From positions 496,001 to 560,000 of the forward strand of contig NZ_JACBZU010000001.1 in the NCBI RefSeq assembly GCF_013407935.1: a stretch of DNA of 64,000 nucleotides. Reading direction: 5' to 3'. The DNA comes from Allomuricauda sp. ARW1Y1. GTDB lineage: Bacteria; Bacteroidota; Bacteroidia; Flavobacteriales; Flavobacteriaceae. A model generated the notes under the pieces. That model was not told the DNA's origin. It saw only the letters and a program-made list of their open reading frames with translations, and ran no database searches. Both the position numbers and the translations under genes were made by a program. How positions within the stretch are numbered: position 1 is the stretch's first letter; every line of letters starts with the position of its first letter. Shown here one piece after another: positions 44,149 to 53,348 of the stretch.

Positions 44149-45156
44149 TTACTGGTTTACTGCGGCAATGGCTTCCTTGATCTTGGCTTCCAATTCTTCT
44201 GCAAGCTCTGGATTGTCCAGCAAGAGCGATTTTACGGCATCCCGGCCTTGTCCAAGTTTTGTATCGCCATAACTGAACCAAGAACCGCTTTTCTTCACGA
44301 TTTCGTAAGCTACTCCCAAATCGAGTATTTCCCCAATCTTGGAAATTCCTTCTCCGTACATGATGTCGAATTCAGCCGTTTTGAAGGGAGGTGCCACTTT
44401 GTTTTTGACCACCTTTACCCTAGTCTTGTTTCCTTGGACTTCGCCGTGCGTATCCTTAATCTGGGTAGACCTTCTAATATCCAATCGCACCGAAGCATAA
44501 AACTTTAGGGCGTTACCACCCGTGGTCGTTTCAGGGTTACCGAACATGACCCCGATTTTTTCCCGTAACTGGTTGATGAATATTACGGTACATTTTGTTT
44601 TGCTGATAGTGGAGGTAAGTTTTCTCAAAGCTTGCGACATGAGCCTCGCATGCAATCCCATTTTGGAATCCCCCATTTCCCCTTCGATTTCACTTTTTGG
44701 GGTCAAGGCAGCCACGGAATCCACAATAACAATGTCGATGGCCCCAGAACGGATCAGGTTGTCGGCAATTTCCAAAGCTTGTTCCCCATGATCGGGTTGG
44801 GATATGATCAAGTTGTCGATATCCACCCCTAATTTTTTGGCATAAAAACGGTCGAAAGCGTGTTCAGCATCAATAAAAGCGGCAATACCTCCTGCTTTTT
44901 GTGCTTCGGCAATGGCGTGTAAAGTCAGCGTAGTTTTACCCGAGGATTCAGGACCGTAGATTTCCACTACCCTTCCTTTGGGGTAACCGCCCACACCTAG
45001 GGCAATATCCAGTCCCAATGAGCCGGAAGGAATCACTTCAACATCTTCCACAACACTGTCCCCCATTTTCATGACAGCACCTTTACCGTAGGTTTTGTCC
45101 AACTTGTCCAGGGTTAGTTTAAGGGCTTTTAATTTTGCTTCTTTCTCGTTGCTCAT
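44149..45156 (-). CDS. recA: Recombinase A
   Basis: RecA coats single-stranded DNA, drives strand exchange and triggers LexA-type cleavage. From ATG 45156 the protein has 335 residues, with Walker [10 protein letters not shown] near 67, Walker [13 protein letters not shown], and the DNA-binding loop regions [11 protein letters not shown] and [18 protein letters not shown] preferred this start to the upstream in-frame one, which adds fourteen hydrophobic residues not found in RecA. It is monocistronic as far as I see. The region between recA and trhO carries structured sequence on the other strand. Confidence 0.97.
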   Translation of the reverse strand: MSNEKEAKLKALKLTLDKLDKTYGKGAVMKMGDSVVEDVEVIPSGSLGLDIALGVGGYPKGRVVEIYGPESSGKTTLTLHAIAEAQKAGGIAAFIDAEHAFDRFYAKKLGVDIDNLIISQPDHGEQALEIADNLIRSGAIDIVIVDSVAALTPKSEIEGEMGDSKMGLHARLMSQALRKLTSTISKTKCTVIFINQLREKIGVMFGNPETTTGGNALKFYASVRLDIRRSTQIKDTHGEVQGNKTRVKVVKNKVAPPFKTAEFDIMYGEGISKIGEILDLGVAYEIVKKSGSWFSYGDTKLGQGRDAVKSLLLDNPELAEELEAKIKEAIAAVNQ

Positions 45157-45260
45157 GGTAAAAAATATTAGGAAGGCTAAAATACCATTTCTTTCCACAT
45201 GAAAAAAAGGGCACGCAACCTTTTTAATAACATTACATCCTTAAAGTACTAACTCATCTC

Positions 45261-45351
45261 CATAGAGCCTTTTGGCTCGCAATTGCTATGAGAAAGAGAA
45301 CGCTGCTATGAGAAAGTAGTAATGGATTAAAGGGGCCTTCGCGGCCCTTTT
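45261..45351 (+). other. Structured region between recA and trhO
   Basis: GAGCC-TTTT-GGCTC (45265-45278) lies inside an outer CATAG/CTATG pairing. It is followed by a direct repeat GCTATGAGAAAG at 45285 and 45305 (20-bp period) and by the hairpin at 45329-45351. Tiny overlapping frames start at each repeat (ATG AGA AAG). It could be a small RNA or a leader; no promoter is clear. Confidence 0.35.
45329..45351 (+). terminator. Terminator-like hairpin upstream of trhO
   Basis: AAAGGGGCC pairs with GGCCCTTTT (one G-T pair) around TTCGC, ending in four T residues. It lies upstream of the trhO promoter, so it would end transcription that starts to its left on this strand. Confidence 0.65.
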
Positions 45352-45373
45352 AGTTTGCTCTCCCTTAATTTTC

Positions 45374-45381
45374 TATCTTTG
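45374..45381 (+). promoter_or_regulatory. -7 promoter element of trhO
   Basis: TATCTTTG matches TAnnTTTG exactly, 45 bp before the start. TTTG at 45354-45357 lies 16 bp upstream, a little closer than the usual 19-21 bp. Confidence 0.55.
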
Positions 45382-45426
45382 CCGCACATTTAAAAGAACC
45401 ATTCTTAAAACTTAATCCGGTATAGC

Positions 45427-46458
45427 ATGCAACTGTACAACACATTAAGTGCAAAGGAAAGGGAGGCGCTTATTGAGGAGGCCGGGAAAGATCGGCTTAC
45501 CATCTCTTTCTACAAATATGCACACATAGGCAATCCACAGATTTTACGAAACCATCTTTTTTTGGCTTGGGACCAAATGGAAGTTCTCGGGCGCATTTAT
45601 GTGGCCCACGAAGGAATCAATGCACAACTTTCGGTGCCAGCAGATAATTTCAATAGCTTCAAGGAGCATTTGGACAGCATCACCTTTTTGGAAAATGTAA
45701 GATTAAACATTGCCATTGAGCAGGACAACAAGTCCTTTTTGAAATTAAAGGTTAAGGTACGCGATAAAATCGTGGCCGATGGATTGAACGATGATACCTT
45801 TGACGTCACCAATAAGGGCATACACGTAGGTGCGGAACAGTTTAATCAGCTTATCGAAGATGAAAATACCGTTCTGGTAGATATGCGCAACCACTACGAA
45901 AGCGAGATAGGGCACTTTAAAAATGCCATTACCCCAGATGTGGATACCTTCCGCGATTCGTTGGACATCATCGAAAAGGATTTGGCCGCACACAAAGAGG
46001 ACAAGAACCTCGTGATGTACTGCACCGGAGGCATCCGTTGCGAGAAGGCCAGTGCCTACTACAAGCACAAAGGCTTCAAAAACGTTTTTCAACTGGAAGG
46101 CGGCATTATCGAATATACCCGACAAGTGCGCGAAAAGCAATTGGAAAACAAATTCTTGGGCAAAAACTTTGTTTTTGACCATAGGCGCGGTGAACGCATC
46201 TCCGAAGATGTGATCGCACATTGCCATCAATGCGGAAAGCCTTGTGATACCCATGTCAACTGTGCAAACGAAGCATGCCATTTGTTGTTTATCCAATGTG
46301 ATGATTGTGCCAAGGAAATGAACAATTGTTGTTCGGTGGATTGTATGGAAGTGCATGCACTGCCCTACGAGGAACAAAAACGTTTGCGTAAGGGCAAGGG
46401 AGCCAGCAACAAAATATTCAAAAAAGGACGCTCTCCCGTGTTGAAATACAAGAAGTAG
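45427..46458 (+). CDS. trhO: Oxygen-dependent tRNA uridine(34) hydroxylase (rhodanese family)
   Basis: TrhO (YceA) makes 5-hydroxyuridine at tRNA position 34 using oxygen. The 343-residue protein has an N-terminal ferredoxin-like part (TISFYKYAHIGNPQ, VAHEGINAQLSVP), the rhodanese domain with catalytic Cys in YCTGGIRCEKA near residue 198, and a C-terminal cysteine-rich domain (CHQCGKPC, CANEACH, CDDCAKEMNNCC) likely binding zinc. This is the full family architecture. It is preceded by a good promoter and is not in an obvious operon. Confidence 0.93.
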   Translation: MQLYNTLSAKEREALIEEAGKDRLTISFYKYAHIGNPQILRNHLFLAWDQMEVLGRIYVAHEGINAQLSVPADNFNSFKEHLDSITFLENVRLNIAIEQDNKSFLKLKVKVRDKIVADGLNDDTFDVTNKGIHVGAEQFNQLIEDENTVLVDMRNHYESEIGHFKNAITPDVDTFRDSLDIIEKDLAAHKEDKNLVMYCTGGIRCEKASAYYKHKGFKNVFQLEGGIIEYTRQVREKQLENKFLGKNFVFDHRRGERISEDVIAHCHQCGKPCDTHVNCANEACHLLFIQCDDCAKEMNNCCSVDCMEVHALPYEEQKRLRKGKGASNKIFKKGRSPVLKYKK

Positions 46459-46665
46459 CATTTCACTACTGCCACAAATTGTACTATATTTACATCAAGT
46501 AATTTTTTATGAACCCTATTGGGGCTGCTCAAACAGTGTAGCAAAACAGGTTCTTTCATCGGCGTGGTGGATGTATGGTTTGGATTTCCCTATGTAAGAT
46601 GGACTTCCGGTCCGCGCTAGAACAGACAGTTTGCTTTTTTTGGCTCCCCAATCAAGATATTAAAT

Positions 46666-47826
46666 ATGGCGTGTAGCAGTTGTTCAACCGGCAAGGATGG
46701 ACAACCGCGTGGGTGCAAGAACAATGGTACTTGCGGCACTGATGGTTGTAACAAGCTCACAGTCTTTGACTGGCTTTCCAATATGTCGTTGCCCAACGGT
46801 CAAAAACCTTTTGATTGCGTTGAGGTACGTTTTAAAAACAGCAGAAAGGAATTTTTCAGGAATACGGAGAACCTCACCTTGTCCATTGGTGATGTGGTGG
46901 CCACCCAGGCCAAATCCGGCCACGATGTTGGGGTAGTAACCCTTACCGGAGAGCTGGTTCGCATCCAGATGAAACGAAAAAAAGTTTCTCCGGACGATAA
47001 GAACCTTCCAAAAGTTTACAGAAAGGCCAGTCAACGGGACATTGATATTTGGCAAAAATGTAGGGACCGCGAAGAGGAAATCAAAAAGCGTTCGCGGGAG
47101 ATTGCCATTTCCCTAAAACTTGAAATGAAACTGAGCGATGTGGAATTCCAAGGAGATGGTTCCAAGGCCACCTTTTACTATACTGCTGAGGACCGTGTGG
47201 ATTTTCGACAATTGATCAAGGATATGGCGAAAGCCTTCGGTATCCGGATTGAAATGCGCCAGATAGGATATAGGCAAGAAGCCCAACGTTTGGGAGGCAT
47301 CGGGTCCTGCGGTCGGGAGCTTTGCTGTTCCACTTGGTTGACCGATTTTAGGTCGGTGAGCACGGCATCCGCCCGGTACCAACAACTGGCCCTCAACCCA
47401 CAGAAATTAGCGGGCCAATGCGGTAAATTAAAGTGCTGCCTCAATTACGAGCTCGATATGTATTTGGAAGCGCTCAAAAACTTCCCGCCGTCCGATTGTA
47501 AGTTAAAAACACAGAAGGGCATCGCATTTTGCCAAAAAGCCGATATTTTTAAAGAAACACTTTGGTTCTCTTACAAGGATGAACCTGCTACTTGGCATAC
47601 GCTTTCCAAAGATCAGGTACTGGAGATTTTGGAACTCAACAAAAAGAACCAAAAAGTGGCCAGTCTCGAAGAATATGCCGCGGACAATGTTACCGAGGAT
47701 AAAACCACTTTCGAAAATGTGGTCGGGCAAGACAGCCTTACCCGATTTGATCGGCCAAACAGAAAAAAGCGTAGAAAAAAGAAGCGCAGAAAACCAAAAT
47801 CTAAAGCATCTCCAAATGCGAAATAA
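46666..47826 (+). CDS. ricT: RicT-like PSP1-domain protein
   Basis: The 386-residue protein opens with a Cys-rich stretch (CSSCSTGKDGQPRGC, CGTDGC). A PSP1 C-terminal domain sits at about residues 130-215 and contains KATFYYTAEDRVDFRQL, followed by the cysteine-rich GIGSCGRELCCSTW and KCCLNYELDMY. It ends in a lysine/arginine-rich tail. In Bacillus RicT is part of the RicA-F-T complex that binds Fe-S and aids mRNA maturation. In Bacteroidota it is encoded just before gldH, as here, overlapping by 11 bp. The role here is by homology only. The upstream gap 46459-46665 has no recognised feature. Confidence 0.85.
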   Translation: MACSSCSTGKDGQPRGCKNNGTCGTDGCNKLTVFDWLSNMSLPNGQKPFDCVEVRFKNSRKEFFRNTENLTLSIGDVVATQAKSGHDVGVVTLTGELVRIQMKRKKVSPDDKNLPKVYRKASQRDIDIWQKCRDREEEIKKRSREIAISLKLEMKLSDVEFQGDGSKATFYYTAEDRVDFRQLIKDMAKAFGIRIEMRQIGYRQEAQRLGGIGSCGRELCCSTWLTDFRSVSTASARYQQLALNPQKLAGQCGKLKCCLNYELDMYLEALKNFPPSDCKLKTQKGIAFCQKADIFKETLWFSYKDEPATWHTLSKDQVLEILELNKKNQKVASLEEYAADNVTEDKTTFENVVGQDSLTRFDRPNRKKRRKKKRRKPKSKASPNAK

Positions 47827-48307
47827 ATTGCTGTTGCCACTGGTGCTGGTTCTTGCATTATCATCCTGCAATGAACTATTGGTCTACTCGGATTACCAAC
47901 CCATCACCGACGGTAAATGGCAGATGGATCAAGGAGTTGATTTTCAATTCTCTGGACTGGACTCCACCCAAACCTATAATGTGTTCATCAATATTAGAAA
48001 TGATGACACTTTTGCCTTTAGCAACCTATTTTTGATTACCGAACTGGAATATCCTAGCGGAAACACCGTTAAAGATACATTGGAGTACCGCATGGCCGAG
48101 CCGAGCGGCGAATGGCTGGGAAAAGGAATGGGAAGTATCAAGGAAAACAAACTTTGGTACAAGGAAAAGATCGATTTTCCGGATTCTGGCGTATATAAGG
48201 TGAGCATTTCCCACGCCATGCGCAAAAACGGCGATGTGGAAGGCCTTCACATTTTGGAAGGCGTAACAGATGTTGGTTTGGAAATAGAAAAAGCACCCAA
48301 ATTATAA
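47816..48307 (+). CDS. gldH: Gliding motility lipoprotein GldH
   Basis: The 163-residue precursor starts at ATG 47816 inside the end of ricT. It has a lipoprotein signal with lipobox ALSSC (Cys 18). The mature domain is mainly beta and contains YNVFINIRNDDTFAFSNLF and GVYKVSISHAMRKN, typical of GldH, a lipoprotein required for gliding in Flavobacteriia. Together with sprE it supports gliding and type IX secretion. It ends one base inside the PBP1A start codon (TAATG), so the three genes ricT-gldH-PBP form a tight unit. Confidence 0.9.
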   Translation: MRNKLLLPLVLVLALSSCNELLVYSDYQPITDGKWQMDQGVDFQFSGLDSTQTYNVFINIRNDDTFAFSNLFLITELEYPSGNTVKDTLEYRMAEPSGEWLGKGMGSIKENKLWYKEKIDFPDSGVYKVSISHAMRKNGDVEGLHILEGVTDVGLEIEKAPKL

Positions 48308-50637
48308 TGGCAAAAAAGCGTCAAAAAAAACAGCAGCAAAACTTTCTCCCCTTTATCAAATGGTTTTGGATTTTGTTCGGATCAGGAGTATTGGCCGTGG
48401 TCCTTATCTTTTTATTGGCCTCATGGGGGGTGTTTGGCGAAATGCCAACCTTTGAGCGTTTGGAAAACCCGGAGACCAATTTGGCCACCGAGTTTATTTC
48501 TTCCGATGGCGAAACCTTGGGAAAACTCTATTTGGACGACAACCGTACGTGGGTGGATTATGAGACCCTGCCCCAAAATATAGTCGATGCTCTAGTAGCT
48601 ACCGAAGATGCCCGTTATTATGACCATTCCGGAATAGATGCCAGAGGATTTGCCAGAGCTTTGGTGTATTTGGGAACCAAAGGAGGCGCCAGTACCATTT
48701 CCCAGCAGCTGGCCAGACAGCTTTTTGTTGGGGTCAGATCACGAAACTTATTTGAGGCAGTTACCCAGAAAATCAAGGAATGGGTGATAGCCACACGCTT
48801 GGAACGGAATTATACCAAGGAGGAAATCATAGCGATGTACTTGAACATTTATGATTTCAATTACAATGCCGATGGTATCCGTTCCGCTGCAAGAATTTAT
48901 TTTGGAAAGGAACCCGCCGACCTAAGAACCGAAGAATCTGCGGTATTGGTGGGCATGCTGAAGAACTCATCCCTTTACAATCCCATCCGTAGAGAAGAAC
49001 TTGTATTGAACCGCAGGAATACGGTATTGGGGCAAATGGCCAAATACGGTTATATCTCCGAAAAAGAAAAAGATTCCCTTCAAAGTTTGGAGATGAAAAT
49101 CAATTTTAACCCTGAATCCCACAGGGAAGGTCTTGCCACCTATTTTAGGATGTACATGCAACGCTTCCTAAACCAATGGGTGGAAGAAAACCCCAAACCG
49201 GATGGTGAGAAATACAATATTTACCTCGATGGGTTAAAGGTCTACACTACCATAGATTCCAGAATGCAACGCAATGCGGAAGAAGCGGTTCAGGAGCACA
49301 TGAAAAACCTTCAGGCCGAGTTTTTCCACCAAAATACCCCCGACCGAAATCCCACCGCACCCTTCTTGGATGTGAGTAGAGGAGCCATTGATACGATTAT
49401 GCGCAGCGCCATGAGACGTTCTGCGAGATGGCGCCACCTTAAACGCGAAGGACTGTCCGAAAAAGATATCGAAGCCACCTTCCGGGAAAAAACGGAAATG
49501 ACCGTTTTTGATTGGAACAGCGATTCTTTTGAAAAGGACACCATCATGACCCCAATGGATTCCATCCGATACTATAAAACTTTTCTACGTACCGCCATGA
49601 TGTCAATGGAACCACAAACAGGTCACGTAAAGGCATGGGTAGGAGGAATCGATTACAAGCACTTTCAGTACGACAACGTAATTCAAGGATCTAGACAAGC
49701 GGGTTCATTATTTAAGCCCTTCGTCTACGCTGCGGCCATAGACCAATTACGCTATTCGCCATGTTATACCCTGCCCGATAACCAATATTGCATTGAACCC
49801 GGGAAACATGGGAATATGGCTGCGTGGTGCCCAAAAAATTCGGACGGAAAGTACTCCGGTGAGGATATGACCCTTAAAAGTGCATTGGCCAATTCTGTCA
49901 ATACCATTACAGCCCAGCTTATTGATCGGGTTGGACCTGGGTCGGTGGCGTCCATCGCAAAAAGTATGGGGGTTACCAAAGAAATTCCCGAAGTGCCTTC
50001 CATCGCATTGGGTACGCCCGATGTGAGCGTCTATGAAATGGTCGGCGCATTTGGAACCTATGCCAATCAAGGCGTTTACGTGAAGCCTGTCATGGTGACC
50101 CGTATTGAGGACAAAAACGGAACGGTACTTTTTGAGTACACACCAGAGACGAAGGATGTATTGAGCAAAGATGTCGCTTACGCCATGGTGAACCTATTGG
50201 AAGGAGTTACCGAATATGGTTCGGGCGGAAGATTACGGCACACCTACGGAAAAAATCAAACCGTATACAAAGAGATTATCACTGGATATCCGTACGAACT
50301 CACCAATCCCATTGCAGGTAAAACCGGAACCACACAAAACCAGAGTGATGGCTGGTTTATGGGGATGGTGCCGAATCTGGTCACAGGTGTTTGGGTCGGC
50401 GGAGAAGACAGATCTATACACTTTAACCGTCTTTTGTACGGACAAGGGGCATCTATGGCATTGCCTATTTGGGCACTCTATATGAAGAAGAACTACGCCA
50501 ACGAAGAACTGAATGTATCCAAGGAGGAGTTTGAAGCACCCGAAGAGCTGTCCATCAACATTGATTGCACAAAACAACAGGACGAAGAAGAAGATTTAAT
50601 CGATACAGAAGACGATCTGGACGACTTGGATTTTTAA
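48307..50637 (+). CDS. Bifunctional penicillin-binding protein 1A
   Basis: The 776-residue inner-membrane protein polymerises and crosslinks peptidoglycan. After a Lys-rich cytosolic start and one membrane helix (FWILFGSGVLAVVLIFLL, about 18-35) comes the glycosyltransferase domain, with EDARYYDHSGIDARG carrying the catalytic Glu, GGASTISQQLARQLF, and RNYTKEEIIAMYLN. The transpeptidase domain has the SxxK Ser in SRQAGSLFKPF, SxN in ALANSVNT and KTG in AGKTGTT. The C-terminal 60 residues are acidic and low-complexity. A strong terminator follows. Confidence 0.95.
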   Translation: MAKKRQKKQQQNFLPFIKWFWILFGSGVLAVVLIFLLASWGVFGEMPTFERLENPETNLATEFISSDGETLGKLYLDDNRTWVDYETLPQNIVDALVATEDARYYDHSGIDARGFARALVYLGTKGGASTISQQLARQLFVGVRSRNLFEAVTQKIKEWVIATRLERNYTKEEIIAMYLNIYDFNYNADGIRSAARIYFGKEPADLRTEESAVLVGMLKNSSLYNPIRREELVLNRRNTVLGQMAKYGYISEKEKDSLQSLEMKINFNPESHREGLATYFRMYMQRFLNQWVEENPKPDGEKYNIYLDGLKVYTTIDSRMQRNAEEAVQEHMKNLQAEFFHQNTPDRNPTAPFLDVSRGAIDTIMRSAMRRSARWRHLKREGLSEKDIEATFREKTEMTVFDWNSDSFEKDTIMTPMDSIRYYKTFLRTAMMSMEPQTGHVKAWVGGIDYKHFQYDNVIQGSRQAGSLFKPFVYAAAIDQLRYSPCYTLPDNQYCIEPGKHGNMAAWCPKNSDGKYSGEDMTLKSALANSVNTITAQLIDRVGPGSVASIAKSMGVTKEIPEVPSIALGTPDVSVYEMVGAFGTYANQGVYVKPVMVTRIEDKNGTVLFEYTPETKDVLSKDVAYAMVNLLEGVTEYGSGGRLRHTYGKNQTVYKEIITGYPYELTNPIAGKTGTTQNQSDGWFMGMVPNLVTGVWVGGEDRSIHFNRLLYGQGASMALPIWALYMKKNYANEELNVSKEEFEAPEELSINIDCTKQQDEEEDLIDTEDDLDDLDF

Positions 50638-50657
50638 ACAAGAACTTATTTCTTAAC

Positions 50658-50696
50658 AAAGCCTCAAGCATATCTTAATTTGCTTGGGGCTTTTTT
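50658..50696 (+). terminator. Rho-independent terminator after PBP1A
   Basis: AAAGCC(T)CAAGCA pairs with TGCTTG(G)GGCTTT, and six T residues follow. It lies 21 bp after the stop codon. Confidence 0.9.
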
Positions 50697-50735
50697 ATTT
50701 AAATCGTAATTTCAGGGCAAATAAATACGAATTCT

Positions 50736-51437
50736 ATGATCAATAAAACAGTTGCCAACGTTTCTGAGGCTTTGAAGGGGGTAGAAGATGGAATGACCTT
50801 CATGCTGGGGGGGTTTGGCCTATGTGGAATACCGGAAAATGCCATTGACGAATTGGTCCGTTTGGGCATCAAGGACATCACCTGCATCTCCAACAACGCA
50901 GGAGTGGATGATTTTGGCCTTGGACTCTTGTTGCAAAAGCGTCAGATCAAAAAAATGATATCATCCTATGTGGGCGAGAATGATGAGTTTGAACGACAAA
51001 TGTTGAGCGGTGAACTGGAAGTGGAACTGACCCCACAGGGGACCTTGGCCGAAAAATGTAGGGCCGCCCAAGCTGGCTTCCCTGCTTTTTACACTCCTGC
51101 AGGCTACGGTACCGAAGTGGCCGAGGGCAAAGAGACAAGGGAGTTCGATGGAAAAATGTATGTACTGGAACCCGCCTTCAAAGCGGATTTTGCCTTTGTG
51201 AAAGCGTGGAAGGGCGATGAGGCCGGAAACTTGATCTTTAAGGGAACAGCAAGGAACTTTAACCCGTGCATGTGTGGCGCAGCGACCATTACCGTGGCTG
51301 AGGTGGAAGAACTGCTGCCCGCGGGGAGCTTGGACCCCAACCAGATCCATATTCCAGGAATATTTGTGCAGCGTATCTTCCAAGGTAAAAACTATGAGAA
51401 ACGCATTGAGCAGCGAACCGTCCGTGAACGGAAATAG
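50736..51437 (+). CDS. scoA: 3-oxoacid CoA-transferase subunit A
   Basis: With the next gene this subunit moves CoA between succinyl-CoA and acetoacetate (ketone body and branched-chain catabolism). The 233-residue protein has [20 protein letters not shown] near residue 20 and the [20 protein letters not shown] block, both typical of the alpha subunit of class I CoA-transferases. It is followed by 50 bp and then the beta subunit, so the two are one unit. Confidence 0.94.
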   Translation: MINKTVANVSEALKGVEDGMTFMLGGFGLCGIPENAIDELVRLGIKDITCISNNAGVDDFGLGLLLQKRQIKKMISSYVGENDEFERQMLSGELEVELTPQGTLAEKCRAAQAGFPAFYTPAGYGTEVAEGKETREFDGKMYVLEPAFKADFAFVKAWKGDEAGNLIFKGTARNFNPCMCGAATITVAEVEELLPAGSLDPNQIHIPGIFVQRIFQGKNYEKRIEQRTVRERK

Positions 51438-51487
51438 CAATTGTCCCTTTGAGAGGACTTTAGGGGTGTTTTACAAAAGAAAATAAT

Positions 51488-52141
51488 ATGTTAGATAAAA
51501 ACGGAATAGCAAAACGAATTGCAAAAGAGGTCAAGGATGGTTACTACGTCAACCTCGGTATCGGAATACCCACCTTGGTGGCCAATTTTGTCAGGGACGA
51601 CATCAGTGTGGAGTTCCAAAGTGAGAATGGGGTTTTGGGCATGGGTCCATTCCCGTTTGAAGGAGAGGAAGATGCCGATATTATCAATGCCGGAAAACAG
51701 ACCATAACCACCTTGCCGGGAGCGTCCTTTTTTGACTCTGCCTTGAGTTTTGGCATGATTCGCGGGCAACATGTCCACCTCACCATTTTAGGGGCCATGG
51801 AAGTAGCGGAAAATGGTGATATCGCCAACTGGAAGATTCCCGGGAAGATGGTCAAGGGAATGGGAGGCGCCATGGACTTGGTAGCTTCGGCAGAAAACAT
51901 TATCGTGGCCATGATGCATACCAACAGAGCGGGAGAATCCAAATTGTTGAAGCGCTGTACCTTGCCCTTGACAGGGGTCGGTTGCGTAACCAAGATAGTG
52001 ACCAATCTGGCCGTGTTGGAGGTAACACCGGAGGGCTTTAAACTATTGGAGCGGGCACCGGGAGTTTCCATTGAAGAAATTCAAGCAGCTACCGAAGGTA
52101 AACTGGTCGTGGAAGGTGAAATTCCAGAAATGCAAATTTGA
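51488..52141 (+). CDS. scoB: 3-oxoacid CoA-transferase subunit B
   Basis: The 217-residue beta subunit has the catalytic Glu in FQSENGVLGMGPFP near residue 45, the oxyanion-type region GGAMDLV, and GCVTKIVTNLAV toward the end. Class I CoA-transferases form a glutamyl-CoA thioester on that Glu. No terminator is seen within the first 60 bp; the following 323-bp gap holds a 34-codon ORF unit. Confidence 0.94.
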   Translation: MLDKNGIAKRIAKEVKDGYYVNLGIGIPTLVANFVRDDISVEFQSENGVLGMGPFPFEGEEDADIINAGKQTITTLPGASFFDSALSFGMIRGQHVHLTILGAMEVAENGDIANWKIPGKMVKGMGGAMDLVASAENIIVAMMHTNRAGESKLLKRCTLPLTGVGCVTKIVTNLAVLEVTPEGFKLLERAPGVSIEEIQAATEGKLVVEGEIPEMQI

Positions 52142-52216
52142 TACTAAACGGCTTAATTTATACAACATAATATTGCCATTACACAACAATAGTTTTATAT
52201 TGCCATTCAACGATTA

Positions 52217-52224
52217 TATATTTG
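52217..52224 (+). promoter_or_regulatory. -7 promoter element of the 34-codon ORF
   Basis: TATATTTG is an exact TAnnTTTG match 46 bp before the ATG. A direct repeat ATATTGCCATT occurs upstream at 52169 and 52197 (28-bp period), possibly a regulator site. -33 TTTG is not evident. Confidence 0.5.
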
Positions 52225-52270
52225 GTTATAACGAAATTGTTACCCAAATTAACCACAAACCGATTGAACC

Positions 52271-52375
52271 ATGGCACTAAAATCTAACACTACGATGAAC
52301 GAGAATGTTCAAGTTTACAGAAACGATTTTTTCACAGGTTTTATGCTTTTGATCAAAAAGCTGTTCATGCTTTAG
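52271..52375 (+). CDS. Small 34-residue protein in its own transcription unit
   Basis: This frame is short but has an exact -7 element 46 bp upstream and a rho-independent terminator 33 bp downstream, so the stretch looks like a complete transcription unit. The product begins MALKSNTTMNENVQVY and ends with an amphipathic hydrophobic stretch (NDFFTGFMLLIKKLFML). That end could insert in a membrane or form an amphipathic helix. The second Met (52295) could be the real start, giving 26 residues. I do not recognise it; a non-coding RNA overlapping this frame is the alternative. Confidence 0.45.
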   Translation: MALKSNTTMNENVQVYRNDFFTGFMLLIKKLFML

Positions 52376-52407
52376 GTCATCCAGTTTAAATCCCCCTGAA
52401 AAATATG

Positions 52408-52437
52408 GAGCCAACGTATTGTTCGGCTCTTTTTTTT
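52408..52437 (+). terminator. Rho-independent terminator of the small ORF
   Basis: GAGCC-AAC pairs with GTT-(C)-GGCTC (one bulged C) around GTATT, followed by eight T residues. Confidence 0.85.
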
Positions 52438-52464
52438 GCGATAATTTTAGGCAAAACCAACCCT

Positions 52465-52983
52465 ATGCACCTATCGCTTCGCAAATGTACCTTGACCGAT
52501 CTGGATGATCTGGTGGAAATGTCCAAAACTACCTTTGCCGAAGCATTTGAAAAAGACAATAATCCAGAGGACTTTAAGGCATATCTTCAAAAAGCCTTCC
52601 ACCCCCGGAAACTTGCCAAGGAATTGTCCAATATCTACACCCATTTTTATTTTGTACACAACTCATCCAAACGGGTAGCCTACATGAAACTCAATGTAGC
52701 TTCCGCCCAAACGGACGTGCATCATCCGCGAGCGATGGAAATAGAGCGCATTTACGTGGCCCGGGAATATCAAGGCATGCAAATTGGTGCCTGGATGTTA
52801 AATGAAATCGAGTCCATTGCAAAAAAATTCCATAAAGAATTCATTTGGCTAGGGGTTTGGGAGCATAATCCAAAGGCCATAGCCTTTTACAAACGCCATG
52901 GGTTTGTCAAATTTGGTGAGCATCCCTATTACATTGGAAACGACAAACAGACCGATTGGCTCCTGCGCTTAGACCTTAAGTAA
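52465..52983 (+). CDS. GNAT family N-acetyltransferase
   Basis: From ATG 52465 the 172-residue protein is a single GNAT domain: the acetyl-CoA-binding motif A is REYQGMQIGAWMLNE (about 100-114), and motif B is WLGVWEHNPKAIAFYKRHGF. The upstream in-frame start at 52405 lies in the terminator and is unlikely. The substrate is unknown; the layout resembles protein or polyamine acetyltransferases such as PaiA. The 3' end overlaps the convergent HTH gene by 15 bp. Confidence 0.88.
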   Translation: MHLSLRKCTLTDLDDLVEMSKTTFAEAFEKDNNPEDFKAYLQKAFHPRKLAKELSNIYTHFYFVHNSSKRVAYMKLNVASAQTDVHHPRAMEIERIYVAREYQGMQIGAWMLNEIESIAKKFHKEFIWLGVWEHNPKAIAFYKRHGFVKFGEHPYYIGNDKQTDWLLRLDLK

Positions 52984-53289
52984 GTTGCTCAAGAACATAA
53001 TGTCCCCTTCGGCCTGCAATTTGTAGGCAAAGGAATTTTCAAAAGCCGCATGGATGAGCAAGGAAATCGCCATTGCGTTCACTTTGGTCAAGCTGTTGGT
53101 ACGGTACACCACATCCCGAATGGTTGAAAAGCTTACATTGCTCTGAATAGCAATATTGGCAAAATCGTTTTTGGTTGCATTACGGCGGAGCACTTGGGAC
53201 AGTCGCTCGCTGATCGGTTTTCCGTAATCCTCTTCCGTAAAAATGGAATCTTTTTCTAGAAATGGCCCTAGGCCTTTAATGGAACCCAT
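52969..53289 (-). CDS. Small helix-turn-helix protein, divergent from the S24 regulator
   Basis: The 106-residue protein carries a segment (FANIAIQSNVSFSTIRDVVY, about residues 43-62) that reads as a DNA-binding helix-turn-helix like those in XRE or LacI proteins. The N terminus is polar (PISERLSQVLRRNATKND), and the C terminus is helical and hydrophobic, possibly for dimerisation. It is transcribed away from the S24-type regulator at 53430 with two matched operators in the gap. This pairing recalls a CI/Cro switch, but there are no phage genes around. I do not recognise a named family. Confidence 0.6.
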   Translation of the reverse strand: MGSIKGLGPFLEKDSIFTEEDYGKPISERLSQVLRRNATKNDFANIAIQSNVSFSTIRDVVYRTNSLTKVNAMAISLLIHAAFENSFAYKLQAEGDIMFLSNLLKV

Positions 53290-53348
53290 ATATAATTCGA
53301 GTTTAAATAATTATATGTTGGGGTCAAATCCTATTTTCTATATTTGGC

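Noticed and set aside
46490-46560. Possible tRNA-like inverted repeat between trhO and ricT (GAACC...GGTTC)
   Set aside because: The arms cannot be arranged as a cloverleaf and no anticodon stem or T-loop consensus is visible.
52071-52280. Frame of 69 codons across the end of scoB
   Set aside because: It starts inside scoB out of frame and continues into AT-rich intergenic sequence without coding character.
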